Of a stretch of DNA of 14,461 nucleotides, positions 1 to 6,892 are shown piece by piece. The notes below the pieces were generated by a model, which saw only the letters and a program-made list of their open reading frames with translations, had not been told where the DNA came from and searched no databases. Source of the stretch: an uncultured Eubacteriales bacterium (lineage in GTDB: Bacteria > Bacillota > Clostridia > Peptostreptococcales > Anaerovoracaceae); contig CADBFL010000018.1 in the NCBI GenBank assembly GCA_902793875.1, forward strand, positions 1 to 14,461, in the 5' to 3' direction. Position numbers and translations under genes: made by a program. Position 1 is the first letter of the stretch, and each line of letters begins with the position of its first letter.

Positions 1-1008
1 AAGATAGAGATACTGCACCTTCCTACGCCGCTCGAGCGCCTCGCCAACGTATCTGAGGATCTCGGCGTGAACGTATGGTGCAAAAGGGACGATCTGACAA
101 ACCTTGCCACGGGAGGCAACAAGCTCAGAAAGCTCGAGTACTTTCTGAAGGACGCTCTCGATCAGGGAGCCACGATGCTCATCACCGAGGGAGGCGCCCA
201 GACGAACCACGGCAGGCTCACAGCTGCTGTCGCGGCCAAATACGGCCTTAAGTCGGCGATCATAACGGCCGATGAATATCCGGGCGAGATCAGCGCCAAC
301 CTGCTGATCGACGGGATGCTGGGCTGCAATGTCCATTTTGTGAAGGACATGGAGACCGGCAGGCAGAAGATCATCGACAGGTACGAGGCTGAAGGCGAAA
401 AGGTATACTATGTGCCGATGGGAGGCTCGAACGAGCTCGGAATACTCGGCTATGCGGAGTGCGCGGCGGAGCTCGACAGGCAGGCGAAGGAGGCGGGCAT
501 CCCCGAGGCGTCCGTATACGTCACCATCGGCAGCATGGCCACATACGTCGGGCTTCTGATCGGGTTCAGGGAATGCGGATCGAAGCTCAGTCTCACCGGA
601 GTGAACGTTCTTCCGTACGGAGAGGCCGGCCATGAGGACGAAGAGCTTCTCAGAGCGCTCGAAGACTACTGCGCGCGGATAGATAAGTTCTACGGCAGGG
701 ATTTCGGGATCACGAGAGACGACTTTCATTTCACCACGGCGTACATCCACGGGGCGTACAACAACGCCGTTACCGAGGTAAGGGACGTCATGTATTACCT
801 GGCAAGGAAGGAAGCGATCATTATTGATCCGTGCTATACGGGAAAGACCTTCGAGGCCATCGTGGACGGCGCGAAAAGCGGAGCCATAGCGAAGGGCTCT
901 GATGTCATTTTCATGCACACGGGAGGTCTCCCGGGCATTTATACGAAGCACCACAGGGCCGAGCTCGAAAAAGAGCTCATGCCGTACATGCATACAGAGG
1001 ATTTTTAG
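1..1008 (+). CDS. D-cysteine desulfhydrase / ACC deaminase family PLP enzyme (5' partial)
   Basis: PLP-dependent enzyme of the tryptophan-synthase-beta fold, D-cysteine desulfhydrase/1-aminocyclopropane-1-carboxylate deaminase family. D-cysteine desulfhydrase splits D-cysteine to pyruvate, sulfide and ammonia. The frame is open from base 1 and reads LPTPLERL, the usual N-terminal motif, so the true start lies just before the window; the GTG at 67 is internal. The motif GGNKLRKLEY carries the Schiff-base lysine (codon at 121-123). GGSNELG is the phosphate-binding loop and the C-terminal HTGGLPGIY is typical of the family. The visible 335 residues are near full family length. The stop lies 6 bases before the next gene, so co-transcription is likely. 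Sequence alone does not separate D-cysteine desulfhydrase from related deaminases; the family assignment is firm, the substrate is not. Confidence 0.88.
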   Translation, partial: KIEILHLPTPLERLANVSEDLGVNVWCKRDDLTNLATGGNKLRKLEYFLKDALDQGATMLITEGGAQTNHGRLTAAVAAKYGLKSAIITADEYPGEISANLLIDGMLGCNVHFVKDMETGRQKIIDRYEAEGEKVYYVPMGGSNELGILGYAECAAELDRQAKEAGIPEASVYVTIGSMATYVGLLIGFRECGSKLSLTGVNVLPYGEAGHEDEELLRALEDYCARIDKFYGRDFGITRDDFHFTTAYIHGAYNNAVTEVRDVMYYLARKEAIIIDPCYTGKTFEAIVDGAKSGAIAKGSDVIFMHTGGLPGIYTKHHRAELEKELMPYMHTEDF

Positions 1009-1014
1009 CAGAAG

Positions 1015-2172
1015 ATGTCGAGAACAAACAAAGACGAAGATATTGAAAGAAGACGCGCCAGGGCGAGGCAGAAGGCAGCTGAGGCGAAAGAGCGTCAGGG
1101 AAAGGACAGGACGGTAAGAGAGAAGAAGGCGGCCATAGTAAGGGTGAGGCTGCTGGTGATAGCTGTCCTCCTGATATGCCTTATCGCTCTCATACTCAGG
1201 GCGGTCTCATATTTCGGAGGAATATCAAAGATCCATCTGACCGATGAAGGCCTGACGCATGCGGAAAAATACAAGGACTGCGTCAAAGTTCACGGGATCG
1301 ACGTCTCGGAGTTCCAGGACGAGATCAACTGGAAGAAGGTAAAATCCAGCGAGGCGGACTTTGTTTTGGTGCGCGCGGGATTCCGGAAGGGCGAAACGGG
1401 CGAGCTCGTGGAAGACGCCGATTTCAAACAGAACATGAAGGGCGCCAACAGGGCGGGCATCATGACCGGCGCGTATTTCTTCTCGCAGGCTCTCAATGAA
1501 GAGGAGGCCGTTGAAGAAGCGAGGTACCTGATAGAGCTCGTGGAGCCGTACGATATTGAAATGCCTCTCGCCATAGACTTCGAGCTCATGGACGGCGGAA
1601 GGCTCAAGCAGAAGGTCGACGCCGGAGAGATGCCGGCAGCCTCCCATTACCACGACATAGTCGTCGCGTTCTGCGACACCGTCGAGGATGCGGGCTACGA
1701 GGCGTGCGTCTACGCCAACTACGACATGCTGACCAACTACATGGATTCGACCATACTCGACGACGAGGAATACATATGGGCCGCGCAGTACGGCGGCAGC
1801 TGCGACGTCAGCGGAGATTTCCTGATCTGGCAATGCGCCGAGGACGCGAAGATAGACGGCATCGAAGGCAACGTGGATCACGATATATGGTACATCGATC
1901 CGGGCAAGGTCTACCCGACCAGGGCAAAGGGAAAGAAGGACGCCGTCTCGATAGGCGACTGCAAGGTGAGGTTCGGCAAAGACAGCTACAGGCTGGTCAA
2001 CCACAGGGCGATGCCTAAGGTCCAGGTCACCTGCGAGGGCAAAAAGCTCAGGAAGGGGACCAACTACGAGGTATCCTTCGTGCGAAACGAGACGGAGGGC
2101 ACCGGGTACGCCATAATCCGCGGCATAGATAATTACAGGGACTGGATAGCGGTCCCGTTCACGATCGAATAG
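1015..2172 (+). CDS. Membrane-anchored GH25 lysozyme-like muramidase
   Basis: Predicted cell-wall hydrolase of glycoside hydrolase family 25 (N-acetylmuramidase), 385 aa. Residues 1-43 are very basic and charged and should be cytoplasmic. One hydrophobic helix (about 44-66) acts as an uncleaved anchor and puts the rest outside. The GH25 domain spans about 92-296: GIDVSEFQ (Asp96) opens the barrel, AIDFE (Asp188, Glu190) is the catalytic DxE pair, and the NVDHDIWY stretch near 287-293 closes it. Residues about 310-385 form a small beta domain (KLRKGTNYEVSFVRN, then IIRGIDNY) of the kind repeated in clostridial surface proteins. The ATG at 1015 follows only a weak Shine-Dalgarno (cagaag) 6 bases after the previous stop. 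It could remodel peptidoglycan or degrade foreign walls; nothing nearby decides this. Confidence 0.87.
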   Translation: MSRTNKDEDIERRRARARQKAAEAKERQGKDRTVREKKAAIVRVRLLVIAVLLICLIALILRAVSYFGGISKIHLTDEGLTHAEKYKDCVKVHGIDVSEFQDEINWKKVKSSEADFVLVRAGFRKGETGELVEDADFKQNMKGANRAGIMTGAYFFSQALNEEEAVEEARYLIELVEPYDIEMPLAIDFELMDGGRLKQKVDAGEMPAASHYHDIVVAFCDTVEDAGYEACVYANYDMLTNYMDSTILDDEEYIWAAQYGGSCDVSGDFLIWQCAEDAKIDGIEGNVDHDIWYIDPGKVYPTRAKGKKDAVSIGDCKVRFGKDSYRLVNHRAMPKVQVTCEGKKLRKGTNYEVSFVRNETEGTGYAIIRGIDNYRDWIAVPFTIE

Positions 2173-2185
2173 ACAGGGGAGACAG

Positions 2186-2944
2186 ATGAGATTCATAAGC
2201 TGGAACGTCAACGGCTTCAGGGCCGTGCTCAACAAGGGATTCGAAGAGATATTCAGGGACCTCGACGCCGACTTCTTCTGCCTGCAGGAGACGAAGATGC
2301 AGGAAGGCCAGGCAGACTTCCACCCTGACGACTATTTCGAGTACTACAACTGCGCAGAGAGAAAGGGCTATTCGGGCACTGCGATTTTTGTGAAGAAAAC
2401 AGCCGGAGAGCCTCTCTCGGTCGCGTACGGCATAGAGGGGGAGCACGATGACGAGGGCAGGGTCATAACCCTGGAGTACCCTGAGTTCTATCTGATCTGC
2501 TGCTACGTTCCCAACGCGCAGGACGGCCTAAAAAGGATAGACTACCGCTGCGAGTTCGAGGACGCCATGAGGGCCTACATGTCCGCGCTCGACAAAAGGA
2601 AGCCGGTCATATACTGCGGGGATCTCAATGTGGCCCATAACGAGATCGATCTCAAGAATCCGGGCCCGAACAGAGGCAACGCGGGTTTTTCCGACGAGGA
2701 GAGAGGCAAGATGACGGAGCTGCTCGGAGCCGGGTTCACCGACACATTCAGGCATCTTTATCCGGACACGGTCACCTACTCATGGTGGTCGTACAGGATG
2801 AAGGCCAGAGAAAGAAACGCGGGGTGGAGGATAGACTACTTCATCATTTCCGACAGGCTGAGAGACAAGGTGGAGGACGCGGCGATACTGACCGACATAT
2901 ACGGCAGCGACCACTGCCCGGTGGAACTGGACATTGCGTTCTGA
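2186..2944 (+). CDS. xth: Exodeoxyribonuclease III / AP endonuclease
   Basis: DNA-repair nuclease of the exonuclease III (ExoA/XthA) type: it cuts at abasic sites and removes 3' blocking groups in base excision repair. The 252 aa match the usual family length. Family motifs are complete and in order: SWNVNG (Asn7, Asn9), CLQETK (Glu35, metal ligand), CGDLNVAH (Asp146, Asn148), SWWSYR, GWRIDYF (Asp218) and GSDHCPVEL (Asp242-His243, the catalytic pair). The start is set by a good Shine-Dalgarno (ggggag, about 2176-2181), 13 bases after the preceding stop. A strong terminator lies 20 bases beyond its stop, so it is the last gene of this transcript. No odd residues were seen. Confidence 0.96.
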   Translation: MRFISWNVNGFRAVLNKGFEEIFRDLDADFFCLQETKMQEGQADFHPDDYFEYYNCAERKGYSGTAIFVKKTAGEPLSVAYGIEGEHDDEGRVITLEYPEFYLICCYVPNAQDGLKRIDYRCEFEDAMRAYMSALDKRKPVIYCGDLNVAHNEIDLKNPGPNRGNAGFSDEERGKMTELLGAGFTDTFRHLYPDTVTYSWWSYRMKARERNAGWRIDYFIISDRLRDKVEDAAILTDIYGSDHCPVELDIAF

Positions 2945-2963
2945 CAGCATGCAGAACACAGCG

Positions 2964-3003
2964 GGGATTTATGCAAAAAACATGCATAAATCCCTTGTTT
3001 TAT
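2964..3003 (+). terminator. Rho-independent terminator after xth
   Basis: A perfect 12-bp inverted repeat, GGGATTTATGCA (2964-2975) with TGCATAAATCCC (2983-2994), surrounds a 7-base A-rich loop and is followed by the T-rich run TTGTTTT. It sits 20 bases after the xth stop and closes the first transcript. The same T-rich run overlaps the apparent -35 box of the rpsT promoter. Confidence 0.85.
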
Positions 3004-3023
3004 CTGAGACGGTATCATATAAT
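2995..3023 (+). promoter_or_regulatory. Sigma-A-type promoter for rpsT
   Basis: TTGTTT (2995-3000) and a perfect TATAAT (3018-3023) are separated by exactly 17 bases, the vegetative consensus spacing. Transcription should begin near 3030, giving a leader of roughly 40 bases before the rpsT ATG. The -35 hexamer lies inside the T-run of the upstream terminator, so the two signals share bases. Confidence 0.75.
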
Positions 3024-3072
3024 AGCGCTTGCGAATTAATGCATTATTTAATGAAAGTGGGGTAAATAACTA

Positions 3073-3342
3073 ATGGCAAACATTAAATCCGCAAAGAAAA
3101 GAATCCGCGTTATCGACAAGAAGACAGCAAGAAACACCAGAGTCAAGAACCACATCAAGGAAGCTGAGAAGGCATTCCTCGCTGCGGTAGAATCCGGTGA
3201 CAAGGCCAAGGCCGAAGAGGCTTTCAGGCACGCTGAGAAGAAGCTCATGCAGGCAGCTGCAAAGGGCACATTCCACAAGAACACTGTCTCCCGTAAGATC
3301 GGCAGATTCGAGAGAAAACTGAACGCGCTCGACGCGAAGTAA
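3073..3342 (+). CDS. rpsT: 30S ribosomal protein S20
   Basis: Ribosomal protein S20, which binds 16S rRNA near the base of the small subunit and helps assembly. The 89 aa match the family length. The N-terminus MANIKSAKKRIRV, the basic helical body and the C-terminal RKIGRFERKLNALDA pattern are diagnostic. The gene is monocistronic by appearance: its own promoter lies upstream (TATAAT at 3018-3023) and a terminator follows at 3383-3412. The Shine-Dalgarno is unremarkable (gtgggg, 3057-3062, about 10 bases before the ATG). In E. coli S20 represses its own translation; nothing here shows whether that applies. Confidence 0.97.
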   Translation: MANIKSAKKRIRVIDKKTARNTRVKNHIKEAEKAFLAAVESGDKAKAEEAFRHAEKKLMQAAAKGTFHKNTVSRKIGRFERKLNALDAK

Positions 3343-3382
3343 TCTCACCCGTCCCCACACAGCGCATAAGTTAAATGCGTAT

Positions 3383-3412
3383 ACAAGCGGAGTGTCTCCC
3401 GCTTGTTTTTTT
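3383..3412 (+). terminator. Rho-independent terminator after rpsT
   Basis: ACAAGCGG (3383-3390) pairs with CCGCTTGT (3399-3406) across an 8-base loop and runs into seven T residues (3406-3412). It lies 40 bases after the rpsT stop and separates housekeeping transcription from the operon that begins at 3508. Confidence 0.88.
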
Positions 3413-3420
3413 GCGTAAAA

Positions 3421-3455
3421 TTACATATTCAGAGAGATTCTTTTTCTGATAGAAT
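3421..3455 (+). promoter_or_regulatory. Possible weak promoter of the central operon
   Basis: After the rpsT terminator there are about 95 bases before the first gene of the central operon, so a promoter should lie here. TAGAAT (3450-3455) is a fair -10 box. The upstream hexamers are poor: TTCAGA at 3428-3433 has a 16-base spacer, and TTACAT at 3421-3426 is too far away. The weak -35 could mean an activator or an alternative sigma factor. I see no clear operator palindrome or riboswitch in this gap. Confidence 0.35.
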
Positions 3456-3490
3456 TAAGCAGGAACGGAGAACAAAATGCAGATATAAAT

Positions 3491-3500
3491 TAGGAGAGGG
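3491..3500 (+). promoter_or_regulatory. Ribosome binding site that fixes the start at 3508
   Basis: TAGGAGAGGG ends 7 bases before the ATG at 3508. It decides the start against a longer open frame reaching back to 3403, which would run through the rpsT terminator T-tract. Confidence 0.8.
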
Positions 3501-3507
3501 AACTGAG

Positions 3508-4656
3508 ATGGCTAATATCCATGACATTACCAGAGACCGCTGGATGCTTTACGGCCCGCTGTCAGGGAAGGGCTATGACTGGTGGTGGCATTCGATGACG
3601 GCAGAGAATGCCGAGACCGGCGAAAAAAAGGCGTTCTACATAGAATTCTTTACCTGCAACCCGGCGCTTGCGGAGGATGAGCCGGTGATCGTATGGAATG
3701 ATCCTGAGGCGCAGGCGGCAGGAAGGCGGCCTTCATATCTGATGGTCAACGCGGGTTTCTGGGGCGAAGACCACGGACAGCTGCACAGATTCTTCTCGCT
3801 CAAAGATGCGGACATCCACGCTGCGGCGCCTTACAGCATCAAGGCGGGCGACTGCAGGTGCAGCGAGGTGCACACGGAAGGCTCGATAAAGGTCACTCCT
3901 GAAGAGGCTGCAGCACACCCTGAATGGATGAGCGATGCCGGCGAGATAAGCTGGAAGTTCGACATCCGCAAGGAGATCGCATTCCACGTCGGCTACGGAG
4001 CCGGAAGGTTTTTCAGGGCGATCAACGCCTTCGAGATGTTCTGGCACGCGGAGGGCATGAAGTCCGCATTCACGGGAGAGATCACCCTCAACGGGGTAAA
4101 GTATCTCCTGAAGCCTGAGACATGCAACGGCTATTCAGACAAGAACTGGGGCGGAGATTTCACCAGCCCTTGGGTGTGGCTCTCTTCAAACAACCTCAGG
4201 AGCATGATCACCGACAAAAAACTCGAAAACAGCGTGTTCAACATCGGCGGCGGCCGGCCTAAGGTGTTCGGAATAGCGCTCAACAGAAAACTCCTGGGAG
4301 AGTTCTACTACGAGGGAAAGGACTACGAGTTCAACTTCTCGAAGTTCTGGACTCTGTCGCGCACGAAGTTCGACTGCTGGGAGACCGAAGACGAGATCCA
4401 CTGGCACGTGCTGCAGACGACCAGGAATGCAAAGCTCGATACGCAGATCAGATGCGCCAAGAAGGAGATGCTCAACATAAAATACGAGGCTCCGACCGGA
4501 TACAAGAAGCACAACAGGCTGTGGAACGGCGGGACCGGCACGGGCACACTCAAACTGTATGAGAGATCGCTGTTCGGCCGCAGGGAGAAGCTGATAGATG
4601 AGGTGTACGCCGAAGGAATAGGCTGTGAATACGGAGAATACTGCGATCCGGAATAG
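3508..4656 (+). CDS. Tocopherol-cyclase-like (CrtC/AttH-type lipocalin-fold) protein
   Basis: A 382-aa soluble protein with no signal peptide or membrane helix. The segment SDKNWGGDFTSPWVWLSSNN (about 210-229) strongly resembles the signature of the tocopherol cyclase family (DKNWG, then WxW, then N). The many Trp/Tyr/Phe residues and alternating beta-strand pattern suit the double beta-barrel lipocalin-like fold shared with hydroxyneurosporene synthase CrtC and AttH proteins. Known members bind hydrophobic isoprenoid or lipid substrates and catalyse cofactor-free cyclisation or hydration; the substrate here is unknown. It is the first gene of the operon, and its stop (4654-4656) overlaps the Shine-Dalgarno of the AOR gene 12 bases downstream, so the two are surely co-expressed. 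Such a protein leading a tungstoenzyme operon is unexpected and hints at a hydrophobic substrate. The family call is from motif memory, the function is inference. Confidence 0.7.
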   Translation: MANIHDITRDRWMLYGPLSGKGYDWWWHSMTAENAETGEKKAFYIEFFTCNPALAEDEPVIVWNDPEAQAAGRRPSYLMVNAGFWGEDHGQLHRFFSLKDADIHAAAPYSIKAGDCRCSEVHTEGSIKVTPEEAAAHPEWMSDAGEISWKFDIRKEIAFHVGYGAGRFFRAINAFEMFWHAEGMKSAFTGEITLNGVKYLLKPETCNGYSDKNWGGDFTSPWVWLSSNNLRSMITDKKLENSVFNIGGGRPKVFGIALNRKLLGEFYYEGKDYEFNFSKFWTLSRTKFDCWETEDEIHWHVLQTTRNAKLDTQIRCAKKEMLNIKYEAPTGYKKHNRLWNGGTGTGTLKLYERSLFGRREKLIDEVYAEGIGCEYGEYCDPE

Positions 4657-4668
4657 GAGAGGAATCAA

Positions 4669-6645
4669 ATGAGATCTTGCATGGGTAAGGTCCTCAGAGT
4701 GGATCTGACGGAGGGGACAAGCACAGTAGAACAGATATCTGATGAAGTATACGAGGCAGTGCTTTCGGGCAAGGGCCTCGGTGCATGGTATCTGTACAAA
4801 AACATACCCGCGGGAGCGAATCCCCTCGGACCTGACAATATCCTGGGATTCTGCTCCGGCGCGCTGACAGGCAGCGGAGCATTCATGACGGGCAGATTCA
4901 CCGTGGTCTGCAAAAGCCCTCTTACAGGAGGCTGGGGGGATGCCAACTGCGGCGGAGTCTTTTCGCCTGCGATAAAGCAGTGCGGCTATGATGCCATATT
5001 CATAAGCGGTGTATCCGAAAAGCCTGTATATCTGTATTGCGATAACAAAGGAGCCGAGATAAGAGATGCTTCTGAATACTGGGGCCTTGATGCCGTCGAG
5101 GCAGAGAATAGGCTGATCGCCGAAAACAGCGGAGGAAAGAAGCCCCGCATAGCGGTGATAGGCACAGCCGGCGAGAATCTGTCTCTGATCTCTGGTATAT
5201 GCAATGAAGGCGGCAGGATAGCAGGAAGAAGCGGTGTCGGAGCTGTAATGGGCAGCAAGAAGCTCAAGGCTGTCGTTCTTGCGGGCAGCAAAGCCATGCC
5301 GTGCGCGGATCCTGATGCGGTAAAAGCCCTGTCGAAGCAGCTCGGCAGCAAGATCAATAAGATGTGGATACCTAAAGGACTGGGAGGCGGCATCGGCCTG
5401 ATGGGGATCGGCATGGGATCGAGCCCATACGTTCTGCCTCTGGACGGATCCATGACCGCATATCTCTTCCGTGAATGGGGAACACCTTCGAATACTCCTC
5501 TTGCCGTAACCAGCGGCGACGGGCCCCTGAAAAACTGGGGCGCCGGTCCGGCTGAAGTAAAAGGCCTGCGCCTTGCTCTGGACTATAACCCGGAGAAGAT
5601 CAACAAGATCGAAGAAGCGAAGTATCACTGCTACTCGTGTCCTCTCGGATGCGGCGGCAGGCTGGATATCTCTGGCGTGAAATACAGCGAATACTACGAG
5701 ACGCACAAGCCTGAATACGAAACTCTGCAGGCCTTCGGACCTCTGTGCGTCAACCGCGACATGGATTCTGTGCTTTACATGAACGAGCTTCTGAACAGAG
5801 CCGGCATGGACTCCATATCCGCCGGCAATACCGTCGCCTGGGCCATAGAGTGCTATGAGAACGGAATACTTACAAAAGAGCAGACTGACGGTATCGAACT
5901 GAAGTGGGGCAACTTTGAGGCCGAGATCGAGCTGATCAGAAAGATGATCGCCCGCGAAGGCTTCGGAAATGACCTTGCCGACGGCGTGAAACGCGCTTCA
6001 GAAAAATACGGCGGTAAAGAATACGCCATGCATGTGGGCGGACAGGAGCCGGGCATGCATGATACCAGAAACGACCCGCAGCTCGGCATACACATGGTGG
6101 CAGAACCTGCGCCGGGCAAGCATACCATAGGCATGGGCGTACAGTACAACGCCATGTCGCTCTGCGACATATGCAGCTGGGCTCCTCCTGCTTCTCTCCA
6201 TCCAAAGGCGGAGGATCTTGAAGCCACAGAGACACTGGCTCTCATATCCAAGGCGAACGCATGCTACTCGATGCTGTTCGACGGCATAGGCGGCTGCTAT
6301 TATGCCGAGATGATGGGCGTCCACATGTATAAGGCGATAGAGTATATCAATGCGGCGGCAGGCTGGGACTACGACGGCGATCATTACATGGAGATCGGAG
6401 AGCGCATACAGACGATACGGCAGATGTTCAATGTAAAGCACGGCTATGAACCGGCTGATGTAAAGCTCCCGAAGCGCATGCAGGGCAGGCCTCCTCTTAA
6501 AACGGGGCCGCTGAAAGGGATCACTCTGAAAAACGACGAGCAGGTCGCGATGCACTGGAAGGCCTTCGGCTGGGACGAAAAGACCGGACATCCGCTTCCT
6601 GAGACCATAGAAAAACTGGGTATAAACAGACTTCTGGAGATGTAA
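4669..6645 (+). CDS. Tungsten-type aldehyde:ferredoxin oxidoreductase family protein (AOR 1)
   Basis: A 658-aa catalytic subunit of the AOR family, whose members carry a tungsten (rarely molybdenum) bis-pyranopterin and one [4Fe-4S] cluster. The N-terminal MGKVLRVDLT, the pterin-binding GRFTVVCKSPLTGGWGDANCGG region (about 75-96) and IAVIGTAGEN (161-170) are typical. Cluster ligands are C321-x2-C324-x3-C328 and C543 in DGIGGC, five residues after Asp538 as in the Pyrococcus furiosus enzyme. Classical members oxidise aldehydes to acids with ferredoxin; the same family includes BamB, the active-site subunit of class II benzoyl-CoA reductase. The start follows a good GGAGAGG site. The ferredoxin gene begins one base after its stop. 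Neighbouring dehydratase/reductase-like subunits suggest a substrate or partner different from a plain aldehyde oxidase. Family certain, reaction uncertain. Confidence 0.93.
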   Translation: MRSCMGKVLRVDLTEGTSTVEQISDEVYEAVLSGKGLGAWYLYKNIPAGANPLGPDNILGFCSGALTGSGAFMTGRFTVVCKSPLTGGWGDANCGGVFSPAIKQCGYDAIFISGVSEKPVYLYCDNKGAEIRDASEYWGLDAVEAENRLIAENSGGKKPRIAVIGTAGENLSLISGICNEGGRIAGRSGVGAVMGSKKLKAVVLAGSKAMPCADPDAVKALSKQLGSKINKMWIPKGLGGGIGLMGIGMGSSPYVLPLDGSMTAYLFREWGTPSNTPLAVTSGDGPLKNWGAGPAEVKGLRLALDYNPEKINKIEEAKYHCYSCPLGCGGRLDISGVKYSEYYETHKPEYETLQAFGPLCVNRDMDSVLYMNELLNRAGMDSISAGNTVAWAIECYENGILTKEQTDGIELKWGNFEAEIELIRKMIAREGFGNDLADGVKRASEKYGGKEYAMHVGGQEPGMHDTRNDPQLGIHMVAEPAPGKHTIGMGVQYNAMSLCDICSWAPPASLHPKAEDLEATETLALISKANACYSMLFDGIGGCYYAEMMGVHMYKAIEYINAAAGWDYDGDHYMEIGERIQTIRQMFNVKHGYEPADVKLPKRMQGRPPLKTGPLKGITLKNDEQVAMHWKAFGWDEKTGHPLPETIEKLGINRLLEM

Positions 6646-6646
6646 G

Positions 6647-6880
6647 ATGGTGAATGCAAAAAAAATACCGAGCTTCCATTATGAGAACTGCGTGAGCTGC
6701 AGCATCTGCGTTCAGGCATGTCCGGCCGGAGCACTCGATCTGACAAAGCCGGGCAGGAGCGGCAGATACCGCAATCTCTTTCCCGAACTGGTGAACGAAA
6801 GATGCACAGGCTGTGCTCTCTGCGTGAAGAGCTGTCCTATGGAATGCATCAACATGCAGGCTGTATACGACGGAGAATAA
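6647..6880 (+). CDS. 2[4Fe-4S] ferredoxin, likely electron-transfer subunit of AOR 1
   Basis: A 77-aa ferredoxin with two classical cluster motifs: C15-x2-C18-x2-C21-x3-C25-P and C53-x2-C56-x2-C59-x3-C63-P. It should bind two [4Fe-4S] clusters and move single electrons at low potential. It begins one base after the AOR stop, with its Shine-Dalgarno (ggag) inside the end of the AOR gene, and is followed after 12 bases by the HgdB-like subunit. The placement matches small ferredoxin subunits of AOR-family enzymes (WorS or BamC type) and makes it the natural wire between the tungsten subunit and either the dehydratase/reductase-like pair or cellular ferredoxin. The spacing between the two motifs (27 residues) is longer than in short clostridial ferredoxins. 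Confidence 0.93.
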   Translation: MVNAKKIPSFHYENCVSCSICVQACPAGALDLTKPGRSGRYRNLFPELVNERCTGCALCVKSCPMECINMQAVYDGE

Positions 6881-6892
6881 GAGGACTGAGAG

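Noticed and set aside
1225..2235. Minus-strand open frame of 336 codons opposite the GH25 gene
   Set aside because: Rich in Val, Arg, Leu and His with no motif; it is the antisense shadow of a well-supported GH25 gene.
3403..3507. N-terminal extension of the tocopherol-cyclase-like protein
   Set aside because: It would start within the rpsT terminator, and the strong ribosome binding site at 3491-3500 supports the ATG at 3508.
3413..3507. Molybdenum/tungsten cofactor riboswitch ahead of the central operon
   Set aside because: The gap is only about 95 bases and I could not find the paired helices such a riboswitch needs.
4186..5706. Long minus-strand open frame (506 codons) opposite AOR 1
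   Set aside because: It spans the end of the tocopherol-cyclase-like gene and half of AOR 1, both with clear family motifs. Its translation is low-complexity and without recognisable domains, as expected for the antisense of a GC-biased gene.
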